A stretch of 64,000 nucleotides of DNA from Neoceratodus forsteri (Eukaryota; Chordata; Ceratodontiformes; Ceratodontidae): contig CM028132.1 of the NCBI GenBank assembly GCA_016271365.2, positions 590,619,001 through 590,683,000 of the forward strand, read 5' to 3'. Made by a program: the position numbers and the translations under genes. The notes beneath the pieces are model-generated. The model made no database searches. It had not been told where the DNA came from and was given only the letters and a program-made list of their open reading frames with translations. The number at the start of each line of letters is the position of its first letter. The stretch's first letter is position 1. This document shows positions 1 through 10,819 of the stretch, piece after piece.

Positions 1-566
1 AAACATCTTACCAGGTGGACGTAATTGTACTTAAGGTTTTTTCAAAGAATAGAAGCTATTCACCAAAACGTCCTCCCCAGAATTCTATATCATTTACAGA
101 CCCTGCCTGACAATCTTTATTTTAGAACTTGAAACAAACTTCTATCACTCTTTATATGGCAGGGAAAAGCCACTCGGATGGGGTTTTCCATCCTCCACTT
201 AGCTTGAGATAAAGGAGGTGTTATCTTACCAAACTGCCGATGGTATGCCCAGGCTGCCTATTTACGAACTACACGTGTATAGATTGCCCCATACATGCAA
301 CTATATTGGAAACAAATAGAATTCATCCTAAATGATATTCATGATTTTGATAGATATCTCTTTGGTACTCCCCTTGGCTGTCTCCCTTTGAGAAATTTTA
401 TTGGTATACAGCGACAACATTTTGCCAGTGGATGGACATAATGAAGAGGTATTTGTCCCCAGTCCAACATTTTTACTTTTGTACTCTAACACCCATTTTG
501 ACAATATCTGCCCTTTTCTTTTGTAAATGTAATGTATTTTTGCTTGTATTCTTGAATAAAAAATCT
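1..566 (+). mobile_element. L1-type LINE remnant: ORF2 C-terminal piece and 3' end
   Basis: Around 212-275 the plus strand reads KGGVILPN followed by WYAQAAYLR, which matches the conserved post-RT segment of L1 ORF2 (KGG-x-LPN-x-YYxAAxL). Frame changes and stops occur before and after, so it encodes nothing now. The piece ends in AATAAA at 555-560 followed by an A-rich stretch, as an L1 3' end does. The start lies outside the window. It is distinct from the L1 at 3 kb. Identification rests on the short conserved motif. Confidence 0.6.
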
Positions 567-1025
567 CCTTACATGTCGGTAGGTGTGGTGTCTGCTTCCT
601 GCTGGAGAATGAAGGTATTCATCTCCCTCCCCACATGTCTTCCTCCCCCACATGCAGTAGCAAGGAGAAGGAGACATCTATGCCTTTGATGCTGCATGGG
701 GAAACCCCTTGGATACTTGTGCTAAGGATGGAGGTAGTGAGAACAAAATTGCCTTACTGGTTGGTGAGTACCACAGTATGGATACTGAAGTTCCTGAAGT
801 GGTTCCAGATGATAGGCACCCAGAGGCTCAGCTTTGTGAGGGAAAAGCTTTGTTGGTGTCTTTAATTGCTTAGGAAGAAATCAGATATGTGGGGCAGAGA
901 GCCAAAGCAAGACAACAAAATAAGGTACATCCAGTTTCAAGGCCTGGTGAAAAACTAGTGTCCACCTCCACTGATGCTGTCAATTTCCATTCTAGTACTT
1001 CCACTGCTAAGGATCAAAGGATGGA
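567..1025. other. Unassigned sequence
   Basis: No conserved protein, RNA or repeat was recognised. The overlapping short open frames on both strands lack known motifs, and nothing here looks like an exon with paired splice sites. Confidence 0.4.
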
Positions 1026-1029
1026 GCCA

Positions 1030-1200
1030 CAGCCGGCCTGCTGGCACAGTGGTAGGGCTACCGCTCACGGTGCCAGTGACCCAGGTCTGGGAATGGACTT
1101 GGGAGGCTGGAGGGTCGGCCAGGGGGAGGAAGGATTGAGCTCTTCTCCTCCGGGGTGGGTGGGCTGCTTGTCCTGCCGCTCTACCGCCACCTGGGTGACC
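1030..1200 (+). repeat. tRNA-derived SINE-like repeat, copy 1
   Basis: TGGCACAGTGG at 1042-1052 is a perfect A box (TRGYNNARNGG). About 32 bases later GGTCTGGGAAT (1084-1094) sits where a B box belongs, though degenerate. The sequence from the A box through GGAATGGACTT and on to the G-rich stretch near 1,190 aligns by eye with two antisense copies at 40.6-40.75 kb and 51.6-51.8 kb. Three dispersed copies plus a pol III-like head support a SINE family. Family name unknown; the 3' end is not defined. Confidence 0.5.
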
Positions 1201-2726
1201 ATGGGTGGAGGTGCAGTGGGACAGCAAGTAGAAGGGAGGGGGGGACGTCGGCCGGGAGCCGGAGTGTTTGCATGTCCTGTCTTGCACCACTCCATGGCTT
1301 CCCAAGCACGCTGACATTCTGTGGGAGGACCAGAAAAAAGGAAGAAATAAACCCTGCAGTGCTCCCTGTAGATGGAGCTCCAGGCCCTGATCCTAACGCC
1401 CCTGCCAACACTGGTGACAGCATCTCCCTGACGAAATACAGACATGTCAGGGTGGAGGATGGGGGCCACATCCCGTACCCACCTGGGGGGTATAACCAAG
1501 GCTCCATGGGGGGGATGGACTGCACCAGTGATCGGACAAACGAGCAGGGACATACAAGGCCAAGGGAGTCTCCTGAAGATGAGGAAGTACTGTGGTGAGC
1601 AGGGGGCATAAAGAGAAAATGAAAAAAAAAAGGATGGAGCCTCAACAGCTGAGTGGTGACTCAGCGATAGAGCCACACTGACAGCCAGCAGCTGAAAATG
1701 TTAAAACAAAGCCATTGACTTTTTCGAGCTCTGATGACACAGGAAAAGCAGCAACTGTTGAACATCCTAGGGAGACATTTTTTCTTGTAAACAACACTGA
1801 AGAACTGAAATGTTTTTTTGATGTACAATGTAAAGAATACCGGCAACCTCCTGCAACGGTGGAAAAGGCAGCTCTGTCTCGAAATACTCAGAAAGGACGT
1901 TGCAGGTTTCACTGAGTTCAGTCAGACCTTCCAGTCTCAAAATGGTGCATAGAGGACACCCTTCTGAGACAAGGATGGATTCAGTAGGTGGATGGCTCAG
2001 GCTGGGACCCAAATTACTCAGGAGATCCTATCCCTGCAGGTTGATGTCCTTTAGTTACTAAGACCAGGAAGGGGGACAGAGTGGAACTGGTTACCCACAA
2101 CAGCAGACTTTTTCAGTGACTTTGCATACTTCATTCTCCTCTCAGGATCCTGTAATTACATTTATAAAAGAAGAGGGTGACTCTGATTTGGCCACAAAAC
2201 ACAATAATAATCTTTTGAAGCCTAGAGAGACTAAGGAAATTGTCCATGAAGTGGGGAACAGCATGAAGACTACTACAGTTCATCTCACTGGACAGTCTGC
2301 ACCTCAAAATGCCGCCCAAGTTCATGTGCAGGAAACATCTGTCATTGGGCCTCCCAAGTATAGACACCACTCAAACCACTGCTATGGAGCCAGAGAAGGA
2401 GATCCCAGAGGATAACCACCCTCCCATGATTGAACTGACTGAGCATGATATTGCAGGGCCAGCAGCAATGTTAACCAGGAGATTGGTGGCACTTCAGCAA
2501 ATCAAAATCCTCCTCGTAGCACTAAACACAATCAAAAGACCGACCCTAGACCGTGGGAATCCAGGCCATAATACCTGAAAGACTGGGATAGCAGGAATAA
2601 TCTTGGGATAAAGGCCTAATCCTGGATAATTTTCTGCTTTTATGCAGCACTGGAACCAGCAAAGAGGGGTAACACTGTTCGCCTTAAATACAGAGATGGT
2701 CTGCCTGATTTACCGGATAGGATTTA
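1201..2726. other. Unassigned sequence with a few weak open frames
   Basis: No element end or splice-paired exon was recognised. An open frame at 2116-2415 contains DPVITFIKEEGDSD, faintly like the acidic linker upstream of some amphibian zinc-finger proteins, but no zinc fingers follow. It is not called as a gene. The region otherwise looks like unique or very old repeat DNA. Confidence 0.35.
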
Positions 2727-2975
2727 CATATGAACATATGAATCTGCCAACAGAAACAGGCCTTACGGTCTATCAAGTTAGTCTGCTCGAATGTGCAGCT
2801 AGCACCCTTATATTGCAGCTGCCCCACCCTCCTCTCCCCCCTCACCTTTACCCCCTCACACCCTGTCCCATGCCCTTTTCAAACTGCCCACTGTGCTCAC
2901 GGGATACCACCTCCTTGGGTAGAGTGTTCCATTTCTCCACAACCCTCTCTGTGATTTATATAGCATGCAAACTCC
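2727..2975 (-). mobile_element. CR1 LINE 3' end (antisense)
   Basis: On the minus strand this reads like the tail of the CR1-C copy: an AGCAGACT-like core, AGACCGTAAGGCC, then a CTGTTGGCAG stretch and a TTCATATG tail. The same succession is seen at 21,880-21,946. It is a 5'-truncated, non-coding stub, as most CR1 copies are. It lies just upstream of the L1 insertion. Confidence 0.65.
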
Positions 2976-3007
2976 TAAAACAAAGCATGAAGTTTTATGC
3001 ATATTAA

Positions 3008-3021
3008 ATATATGCATTGAT
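3008..3021. repeat. Left target-site duplication of the L1
   Basis: ATATATGCATTGAT immediately precedes the L1 5' end and recurs exactly at 9474-9487 after the A/T-rich L1 tail. A 14-bp direct repeat is the expected footprint of target-primed reverse transcription. Confidence 0.8.
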
Positions 3022-3201
3022 GAAGGAGTCACGTGATGACAGTGTGAAGGGCAGCAGCAACGAAGGGCAGCAGCAACCTCCCGCAGCTCCGCACCTCCGC
3101 TTAATTAAAAACTGATTTCTAATATATTTCACCACAAATAGTGTGCCTTACTTACATCATAAGATCGCTAGAATCTCACAGTGGACAACTGTCTGTCTAA
3201 A
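3022..3201 (+). promoter_or_regulatory. L1 5' UTR and probable internal promoter
   Basis: This 180-bp leader starts right after the target-site duplication. TCACGTGA at 3029-3036 is a palindromic E box within 8 bases of the transcript start, a plausible activator site for an L1 internal promoter. GGGCAGCAGCAAC is duplicated at about 3049 and 3066. Promoter activity is inferred only from position. Confidence 0.4.
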
Positions 3202-4065
3202 ATGGACGTTTTCATGAAGAAACTGACGCAGAGACACTCGCCGCCAATGACGCCAGAAAAGGAGCAGGCTGCGAAGAGGCCTAGGCACCAGCAATTGAGA
3301 GACTGCAAAAATCCAGCCACCGCTACTGCTCTCTTGGAGGAGAGATTTCTGGAGGTAATGAGGCCGCTCCAAGAGTGTATTTCAGAGATGGCAGAAGATA
3401 TGCAGCAGATCAAAACCTCAGTGCAGGCTCTGACTATGAAAGTGGGAGATTCTGAAGTTAAGATTACTTCGTTAGAGAGAAAGCAGGACAAAAATGACTC
3501 GACGATCACACAGTTCGGGAGAAGATTGAAAAGACTTGAAGAGAAGTTAGAAGACCTTGAGGGGAGGAGTAGGAGAAACAACCTATTGATATTTGGTGTG
3601 CCTGAAAAAGAAGAAGGCTTGAATCCGATCTTATTCCTGCAGAAATTTTTTGAAAAGATAGCGGGCTCTTTTCCAAATGGAGCCGCATATGTTATCGAGC
3701 GAGCACACCGGGCACTACGTCCGCCCCCGGACCCCAACTCCCCATCACGACCCCTGATCTGTCGCCTGCTCAATTTTTTAGATAAACAGCATATCCTGGC
3801 TAAAGTTAAAAACCTACAAGAAATACTCTGGGAAGGACACCGGCTTAGGATTGCGCAAGATCTGCCCCAGTCGGTCAGGGCGAAACGGCAAGAAATGCAT
3901 CCTATTGTCTCCAAATTGATTGCAGCTGGGAAACTCTTCAGAATACGATATCCTGCAGTGCTTCAGATCAAACACCAAGACAAATGGATCCCTCTGGAAA
4001 ATAAAGAGCAAGCTCTGACGGAGCTCCGAGAATTACTCCCGGACCTGTTTAAGGGAATGGAATGA
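3202..4065 (+). CDS. L1 ORF1 protein (RNA-binding chaperone)
   Basis: The open frame begins after a TAG at 3169; the first ATG (MDVFMKKL) is at 3202, giving 287 residues. L1 ORF1p forms a trimer that coats the L1 RNA in cytoplasmic RNPs. Visible parts, counted from this ATG, are: a basic N terminus, a heptad-rich coiled coil (about residues 45-125), then SRRNNLLIFGVPE, which matches the start of the L1 ORF1 RRM, then ERAHRALRPP and RLLNFLDKQHIL, matching the RRM end and C-terminal domain. The length is a little short of the human protein (338 residues). No internal stop remains, while ORF2 downstream is dead, so preservation may be chance. A GTG-initiated start at 3181 is less likely. Confidence 0.85.
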   Translation: MDVFMKKLTQRHSPPMTPEKEQAAKRPRHQQLRDCKNPATATALLEERFLEVMRPLQECISEMAEDMQQIKTSVQALTMKVGDSEVKITSLERKQDKNDSTITQFGRRLKRLEEKLEDLEGRSRRNNLLIFGVPEKEEGLNPILFLQKFFEKIAGSFPNGAAYVIERAHRALRPPPDPNSPSRPLICRLLNFLDKQHILAKVKNLQEILWEGHRLRIAQDLPQSVRAKRQEMHPIVSKLIAAGKLFRIRYPAVLQIKHQDKWIPLENKEQALTELRELLPDLFKGME

Positions 4066-5338
4066 GAAAGGGTGTTATGCTGCAACTGACGAAAGATCGT
4101 AGTGACAAAGTTGTGGTAAACGAGATCTTTGCGGGCTTACCTAATAGTCATCAGGACATTAAAGTAATATGGAAATTCAAAAAGTGGACGGTGTCTTACA
4201 GGTAATGGCCATGGGAGGCCACTGAAGGAGTTCTTGGACTAATTATCATCGAGCATTAAGGGAACTGTTCCTGGAGCCAAGCCTCTTCCTCGTCGTGCAC
4301 CTTGAAACATATGCTGATCACTCAAGGGCTTCATTTTCTTTTGGCTATGAAAGACTGTGACTGGAGATGCATGGGAATACCCTGATTGCAGTGGCAGGGA
4401 TATGAGCCCGGAAGAAATGCCGAAAATTGTATCACCCACTAGATCTTTTGCCTCTCATTCAGCTCTTTGCCTGTCGATTTGGCTGCTCTATTTCCTCATG
4501 GGTTTCTCCTTATCATGAGATGAGAGTTTTGTTCCATTTATAACCTAGATTGGGCTTTTCCCCTTCTATCTAGAGGCCCGCCTGAGTGGAATGCGCAAAC
4601 GGGGGGGAAGATCAAATGGGACTGATCCAATATCAACCTTGGGAGCGGCAAGTACTTCATGGGCCACTCGGGCCACTCGATGGCCTCCATGGTTTTCGGC
4701 TGTGACACATAGCGACCAGAGACGTGGGGGACTACATTAACTACATTAACTGAGTCCAGCTACTGAAAATAATGTTAATTACTATCTGGGGACTTACTGT
4801 ATACTACTAACCTCTTATTTCTTTCCTTCAGTGTGGTCACCTTGCTCCTCCCATTGTCTTCCCCTTTTAGGGGATTTCGCCAGGGTGATGCAAACGATCC
4901 TAAAAGCCTTGGAATTATCATACAGTGTTATGATCTACCTGTTCTGATTACCTAACGTTTCTATTCAAGACTGGAAAAATTAGACCTTCTAATATACTTG
5001 GGTTGGGCATACTTTTTGTTTAATGGAAGGATGGGGGGGGCATGGTGTGTATTACTCTGTGGAAAGACATTGCACCATGTTGATTTGGGAGCTGCAGTTC
5101 CTGGGAACTGGGGGAGAACATAGGGGATAAAGGAAAATGTTTTATTCATTAGGGGAAGGTATAATAGAAGAAATCAGGGTAATAGATAATGAAAAGAGTT
5201 CTTTGAGGGAGGGGGGGATGTCAAGTGTGACTAGAGCGGATGATGCTGCATACCATGGGACAGGATATCTATCTAAGTCCAGTCGTATTTCTGGGTTAAG
5301 TAAGGGAGCAGATCCTTGCAGCAACAAAACTGCTGGTA
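4066..5338 (+). other. Long L1 inter-ORF spacer
   Basis: 1.27 kb separates ORF1 from the ORF2 start. Known L1s usually have a gap of tens to a few hundred bases. I see no coherent open frame, element terminus or poly-A here. Small local repeats occur (GGGCCACTC twice near 4660, ACTACATTA twice near 4731). It could be a native spacer, an eroded insertion, or decayed coding DNA. Confidence 0.5.
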
Positions 5339-8300
5339 ATGATTAATCAATACAAGGTTATTAGTTGGAACATTAAGGGCACCCAGGACAAGGGCAAAAG
5401 GCTGGTTATTCTCAGACACTTGCAGCAATTAAAGGCAGGGATAGTTTGCCTTCAGGAAACGCACATGAAATGGGAAGACGCCCATTTGTTCATCAAAGCC
5501 TGGGTAGGACAGGCCTTTGGTGCCGGGAGATCCAATAACAGTGGAGGAGTGATCATTCTTATAAATAAAAATATCCCCTTTATATTAAAGAGTGAGAAAT
5601 ACGATCTCAATGGGAGATATATTATTTTGCTGGGTAGTATAGAGACTAATCCAATTCTACTGGGTGCATTATATAGCCCAAATGGAGAAGCCCCTGAATT
5701 CTTTATTCATCTATTAAGTATGGTAGTCACTAATCCACCGATAGCAACTATATTGGGAGGGGACTGGAATGTGGTGCCAGACACGCGGTTGGACAGATCT
5801 GATCCTCGGAGACGGGGACTTTCCCCATCACAGAGGGCACTGCATGATCTAATGAATGGTGCAAATATCCTAGATGTATGGCAGGTGCTGCATCCTATGG
5901 AGCGCCAATATACGTTTTACTCACCCCCGCACAAATCACTATCCCGTATTGATTTTATTTTATTAAGTTCCCATTTACTTCCAAATGTAGTAGGCTCTGA
6001 AATTCATGAGAGGGTCATATCTGATCATTTGCCTGTCTCACTAACATTCCATCTTGGGAAGGGATACAGGAAGGACTTAGTTTGGAGGCTTAATAACCAG
6101 CTGCTCCAGAAGTCTGAGACTATGCAGCAGATAAGAGATTTCCTCACCAACGTTCTCTCAACAAATAGGGGCTCAGTTACGAGAATTGACATACTCTGGG
6201 CTGCAGCAAAGTGTGCTTTGAGAGGGGAGTGCCTACGCTTGGCGTCTGTTAGATCCAGGCTACATAAAGCCCTGCAAGATAATTTGCTTTCAGACATCTG
6301 GAAGTTGGAAGCCACTCTCAATAATAAGTCCCCCAAATCTGAATGGGCAACACTACATAGATTGCAGGCCCAGTACTCAGCCCTAATTAATAAAGGGTAG
6401 AATTGTCACTGAGGCGTACTAAAATCAAATATCTAGATGCCGGGGAAAAAGCTGGAAAGTTGCTAGCTCTGAGGCTCAGGCAGGTAGAGGCTTCACACTT
6501 CTTTGCTGGTCTTAAAGTGAGTAATCAGCTCATAACGTCACCCAGAGAAGTGGTGGAGGAGATAAAGAACTACTACACGAGACTGTATTCAGTCGATCAG
6601 GCAGACCGTCCCAAGGCTCAGACCATCCTCAATTACCTAGCCTCAACAGAGTTACCAACAGTGACCCCTCAGAGTGCCAATACATTGGGTAATCCGATAA
6701 CGGTACAGGAGGTCACACAAGCCATCCAGCAACTTGCAATGGATAGAGCGCCGGGACCAGATGGTCTCTCTAATAACTTGTACAAAGTGTGTATGCTAGA
6801 ACTTGCCCCCTGCTAACAGACGTTTTCAATCATTGGCACTCGGAGGGCATGTCGGAGGATAGTTTTTTAAAAGCGTTGATTACTCTCATCCCCAAGCTGG
6901 GGAAGGACCCCCTTAATCCCGCCAGTTACCGACCTATCTCGTTGATCAACTCAGACGTCAAGATCTTAGCTAAGATCTTGGCCAACAGATTAAGCCCTGT
7001 CCTAGCTACTCTTATTGGGCGGGAGCAAATTGGGTTCATGGCAGGGAGATCATCCGTTGACCACATGCGGAAGATCATGCATATTCTCTCGGCGTCCAGG
7101 GACTCCGACTCCATGGCGGTGTTGGTGTCCCTGGATGCTGAGAAGGCCTTCAACATGGTCTCTTGGGACTTCTTATTCCTAGCAATGGCACGATATGGCC
7201 TCCCAGCTGGATTTATTAAATAGGTTCAGATCCTATATTCCTCCCCATCTGCACAGGTTTGGTGCAATGGCACCCTGTCTGGCCCTTTTCGGCTCCAGAG
7301 GGGGACCAGGCAGGGGTGCCCTCTATCCCCTCTCCTGTTCAATCTCTATTTGGAGCCCCTCCTCAGGAAAATAACTGCCTCCCCTCAAATTAGAGGTATT
7401 AAATTAGGGGAACAATGGTATACCCTGTCTGCTTATGCAGACGATTTGCTGATACATATTGAGGAGCCGGTAGTCGGGATCCCAGTGCTTCTGAGGGTGA
7501 TTAAGTCCTTCAGAGAGGTCTCCCACTACAAGCTTAACGTATCCAAATCCAAAGTTTTTCCCCTGAATGATAAGACCAACCGGGTGACCATAAATGGCAC
7601 CAGTCTGGAATGGGCACCATATACCCTTACCTACTTAGGTATTCAGGTAGCCAGAGATCTCCCCGTCATGATGAAACTGAACCTTACAGAACTACTCAAG
7701 GTTATTAAATCGGATCTGGAAAGATGGGACAATCTTCCGCTTACATTATGGGGGAGAGCTAACATTGTAAAAATGAACGTCCTGCCCAGGGTTCTATATC
7801 CGGTCGGGATGCTAGGGTGCTATCTTCCCAAAAAGTGGTTCAACTACTTACAGTCGATGATAAATGCCTTTCTGTGGAAGGGCAAAAAAGTTAGACGAAC
7901 ATACCATAAACTTACAGGGCCCAAAAGACAGGGTGGACTAGCATTACCCTCTTTCTTCACTTACTACTGTGCCCATCACCTTAGCAGAGTAGCCCATTGG
8001 CCAAGAGCAGGTTTAGAAAATGAGAATCAGGCATATACTCCCCTGTGGCTGGACATAGAAAAATCACTAATATCCCAGTTCCAAGGTAAACTCACCTCTC
8101 TGATTTATGTCAGCCCCATGAAACTCCCCAGTAAGCTGAAAAACACCCCCATAGGATGGTCGGTTCAGGCCCTCCAGCAAATACAAACATTTCTTTCGTG
8201 TAACTGGCATGCATCCCTGGAACAGCCTATTGTGGGTAACCCCCATTTTCAAATAGACCGTAAGCCCATATCGCCCACATTCTGGCTGCTCCTGACTGAT

Positions 8301-9140
8301 AAGAAGGTCGCTGATTTCTTTGAGAACGACCAATTGATATCATTCTCAACTTTTCGTGCACGTTATCCAGTTTCCGTTACGGATTTTTTCAAACATAAGC
8401 AGGTCGGAGAAGTGATCAAAAACCATATGGGGAGGGGCGACACCAACTGGTCGTACACGGAAAAACTGATTAAGCTCTTGCAGGCAGCGGGTGAATCACA
8501 CGCAGTATCCAAAATTTACAAAGAGTTACAGTCTTTGGATGTTAGCCTACCCCGGGGGATCGGCTATTACTGGGCCCAAGAGCTATCAATTTCACCTGAC
8601 GCAGCGACTTGGGGACGGGCTTGGAAGAATAATTATACCTTTGTTAAACAGGACAGGCTACGAATGATACAGTTCAATATTACGAATAACTTTTATTTCA
8701 CACCAGTTAAGCTACATAAGGTGGGACACGCCCCTTCTCCTGTGTGCACTAGGTGTCGCCTCGGCCCTGGCTCTCTAGATCATATGTTGTGGGGTTGTTC
8801 ACTGGTCCAGACCTTTTGGCAGGCTATTAAACAACTACTGGATCTGTAGCTTGGACTTGATTCCCTCTTCACCCCGGAAATATGTCTATTATATTTGTTG
8901 CCGAAGGGTATTCCCAAAACCAGGATGGCATATATTGCTTTAGCCTCGGCAGTAGCCAAACTCATTATTATGAGACACTGGAAGGAAGAAATATGGTTGT
9001 CTGTGAGGGAGTGGTATAAGGAGATGCTCACTGCTTTGCAATTAGAAAAGCATATCCTGCATATGAGTAACCGACCGCACTTATATCAACCCAGATGGGG
9101 CTCCTTGGAGGCCTTGCTTATTGCCTGTAATCCACAATGA
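5339..9140 (+). pseudogene. L1 ORF2: endonuclease and reverse transcriptase, broken
   Basis: ORF2 nicks target DNA and copies L1 RNA onto it. The APE endonuclease (from 5342) keeps SWNIKG, CLQETHM, GGDWNVVPD, SRIDF and SDHLPV. The RT keeps GPDGLS (6759), YRPISLIN (6930), LDAEKAFN (7130), TRQGCPLSPLLFNLY (7306) and the catalytic YADD (7433). The C terminus has a CTRCRLGPGSLDHMLWGC zinc knuckle (8746). Breaks: a one-base loss near 6398, a two-base change in a GT run near 6790, TAG at 7221 where W is expected, and TAG at 8847. Joined length would be about 1,260 codons, typical for L1. The start is the ATG at 5339 or a codon close by. Confidence 0.85.
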
Positions 9141-9473
9141 CCCAAAGTTAGTGGATCATTTGCTCAACAGGTGGAACCCAATTTGGCAGCTATGCTGGAA
9201 GAATATGTACACACTTGATGTGGGGGAAGGTAGAGGGGTAAATGGGGAGTGTGGATTTATTGGAAGAGGGTGCGGGGTTATTAGATTGGGATAAAGTAGT
9301 GGATTTTAGAATAGAATGTGATTATTTTAGCCGATGTAACCACAAGGCTATTATGGCATGTTCCATGTCCTTATGCAATAATGCTTATGTCTAGCAACCC
9401 ATTGTGTATTATGGATGTTGAAAAAAGTGAATAAAGTATACTAAATTTAAATATATAATATATATATATATAT
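9141..9473 (+). terminator. L1 3' UTR and polyadenylation signal
   Basis: Non-coding 330 bp after ORF2. AATAAA lies at 9430-9435 and is followed by an A/T-rich tail ending in a (TA)n run before the duplicated target site. Confidence 0.65.
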
Positions 9474-9487
9474 ATATATGCATTGAT
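9474..9487. repeat. Right target-site duplication of the L1
   Basis: ATATATGCATTGAT, an exact copy of 3008-3021, joins the end of the L1 tail to flanking DNA. Confidence 0.8.
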
Positions 9488-9689
9488 TTACATGGCAGAA
9501 TATGCCACTTTAGACATAAGTTTTAAAACACTGGCAAGTCTGGAATGTTTTTGGGGAAAAGTACCATGAGTTAAGAGTAAATCCTCTCTGAGTACCTTTT
9601 GTAGCAATGCCATTGACAAAACCTAGTTTAAAAAAAACAAACAGTTTTATTCAAAAATGAAGGGGTCAATTTGGCTGATATTCTTTATT

Positions 9690-10770
9690 GGTTAAACAAT
9701 GTCATAGCATGACTGGTCAACCTGAGCCTCTAGATTCAGAACACATTTGGATGGGATATGGCACATTAAAGTCACAGTGAAGCAGACAGAAAACTGGATT
9801 GGCACACTCGCCAAACAGTTTTTTTCTTGGGCAGGGACTGCAGAGTCATCCGCTATGTAGGACTGCCTGAAGCATGCTACAGATGTGGCGCCTGGAACCA
9901 TTTATGCAATGCCTATGATCAGCTAAAGTGTATTCTCTGTGCGGAAATTGGTCACTCGAGTCTGCAATGTTAAAATGCAATGTGATGCAACCTTTGTGAA
10001 GAAACTGTACACATATCAGAACTGTACATGAGCCTCACACAACAGCCCTGCTGATGCTACAGAACAAGCCAAACATGAATATATTGTCACCATGGCACAG
10101 AAAACAAAACATTGGAAGGTGCAGTCAAGAAATACCACATGTAAAGGTACTGTACTATGGTATTATTAGGCTTGCTCAGAATGTCAGGCAAGGACCTTCC
10201 AGGATGGGGACGCTGGATCATCAGGAAGTCAGGACACCTCCTGCACAAGATACTGCTTCAGCAGTTACAGTACAGAATTAACCTGCTTCACACAGCAAGC
10301 AACCTTCTACCAGTATCTCATCCCCCACCCCGGGATCCACCAATGGAAGAGTCTTTGGAAGCATTACTCCAGTAAAAAAAAAAACATTCATGACACATTT
10401 TCCAAGAGCCACAAAGACACCATGCCACCCACCCTCAACTCCAGTCATGGATAGCTTCCATAAGATCACAAAGTCAAAAAGACCTAGAGGGCAGCCTAGA
10501 TTGAAACACCTTAAAAAGGATTTTGTGCCTCTTATAAACCACTTTGAGGCCCTGACAGAGAACAGAGACTGGGCAGGCAGATAATGAACGGGAATTGGAT
10601 GCCTCTTTCATCCTGTCATCACAGCCAGACCCCTCTTCTGATAATGAGCGGACTTCTACGGATATTCAGAATAGAAGACTCAGAGAAAGACTGGAGAAAG
10701 TGGGAAGAAAACATGAAAATGTGCTTTTTTTTCTTCTTCTCCTTCTTGTGTATATGATGAGCTCCATATC
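9690..10770 (+). pseudogene. Tx1-like ORF1 (Gag-like, zinc-knuckle) remnant
   Basis: Near 9830-10,030 one frame shows CRVIRYVGLPEACYRCGAWN followed by CILCAEIGHSSLQC and CNLCEETVH: three cysteine/histidine knuckles in tandem, as in Tx1-clade ORF1. In the family this protein binds element RNA. Downstream (10,050-10,770) is low-complexity, serine- and arginine-rich sequence ending in ERLEKVGRKHENV. Several stops and frame changes show it is dead. The start is not preserved. Confidence 0.6.
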
Positions 10771-10819
10771 CTTCCTTGACAGGCAATGGCAGTAACATAA
10801 AGAATAGTTAAAAAAAAAA

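Larger units (their letters stand above)
3022..9473 (+). mobile_element. Full-length L1 retrotransposon, inactive
   Basis: A complete L1-order element of about 6.45 kb: short 5' UTR, ORF1 (3202-4065), a 1.27-kb spacer, ORF2 (5339-9140) with endonuclease, reverse transcriptase and C-terminal zinc knuckle, then a 3' UTR with AATAAA and an A/T-rich tail. Matching 14-bp duplications lie on both sides, so both ends are defined. ORF1 is uninterrupted; ORF2 carries two frameshifts and two stop codons, so the copy cannot move itself. The clade is the non-mammalian L1 type, based on ORF1 coiled coil plus RRM and an APE endonuclease lacking Tx1-style knuckles in ORF1. Confidence 0.88.

Noticed and set aside
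1065..1676. Long proline/serine-rich minus-strand frame
   Set aside because: It overlaps the SINE-like repeat and G-rich DNA; stop codons are rare there because of base composition. No motif seen.
2116..2415. Possible zinc-finger-gene upstream exon (DPVITFIKEEGDSD)
   Set aside because: The similarity is a short acidic stretch only, without splice sites or following fingers.
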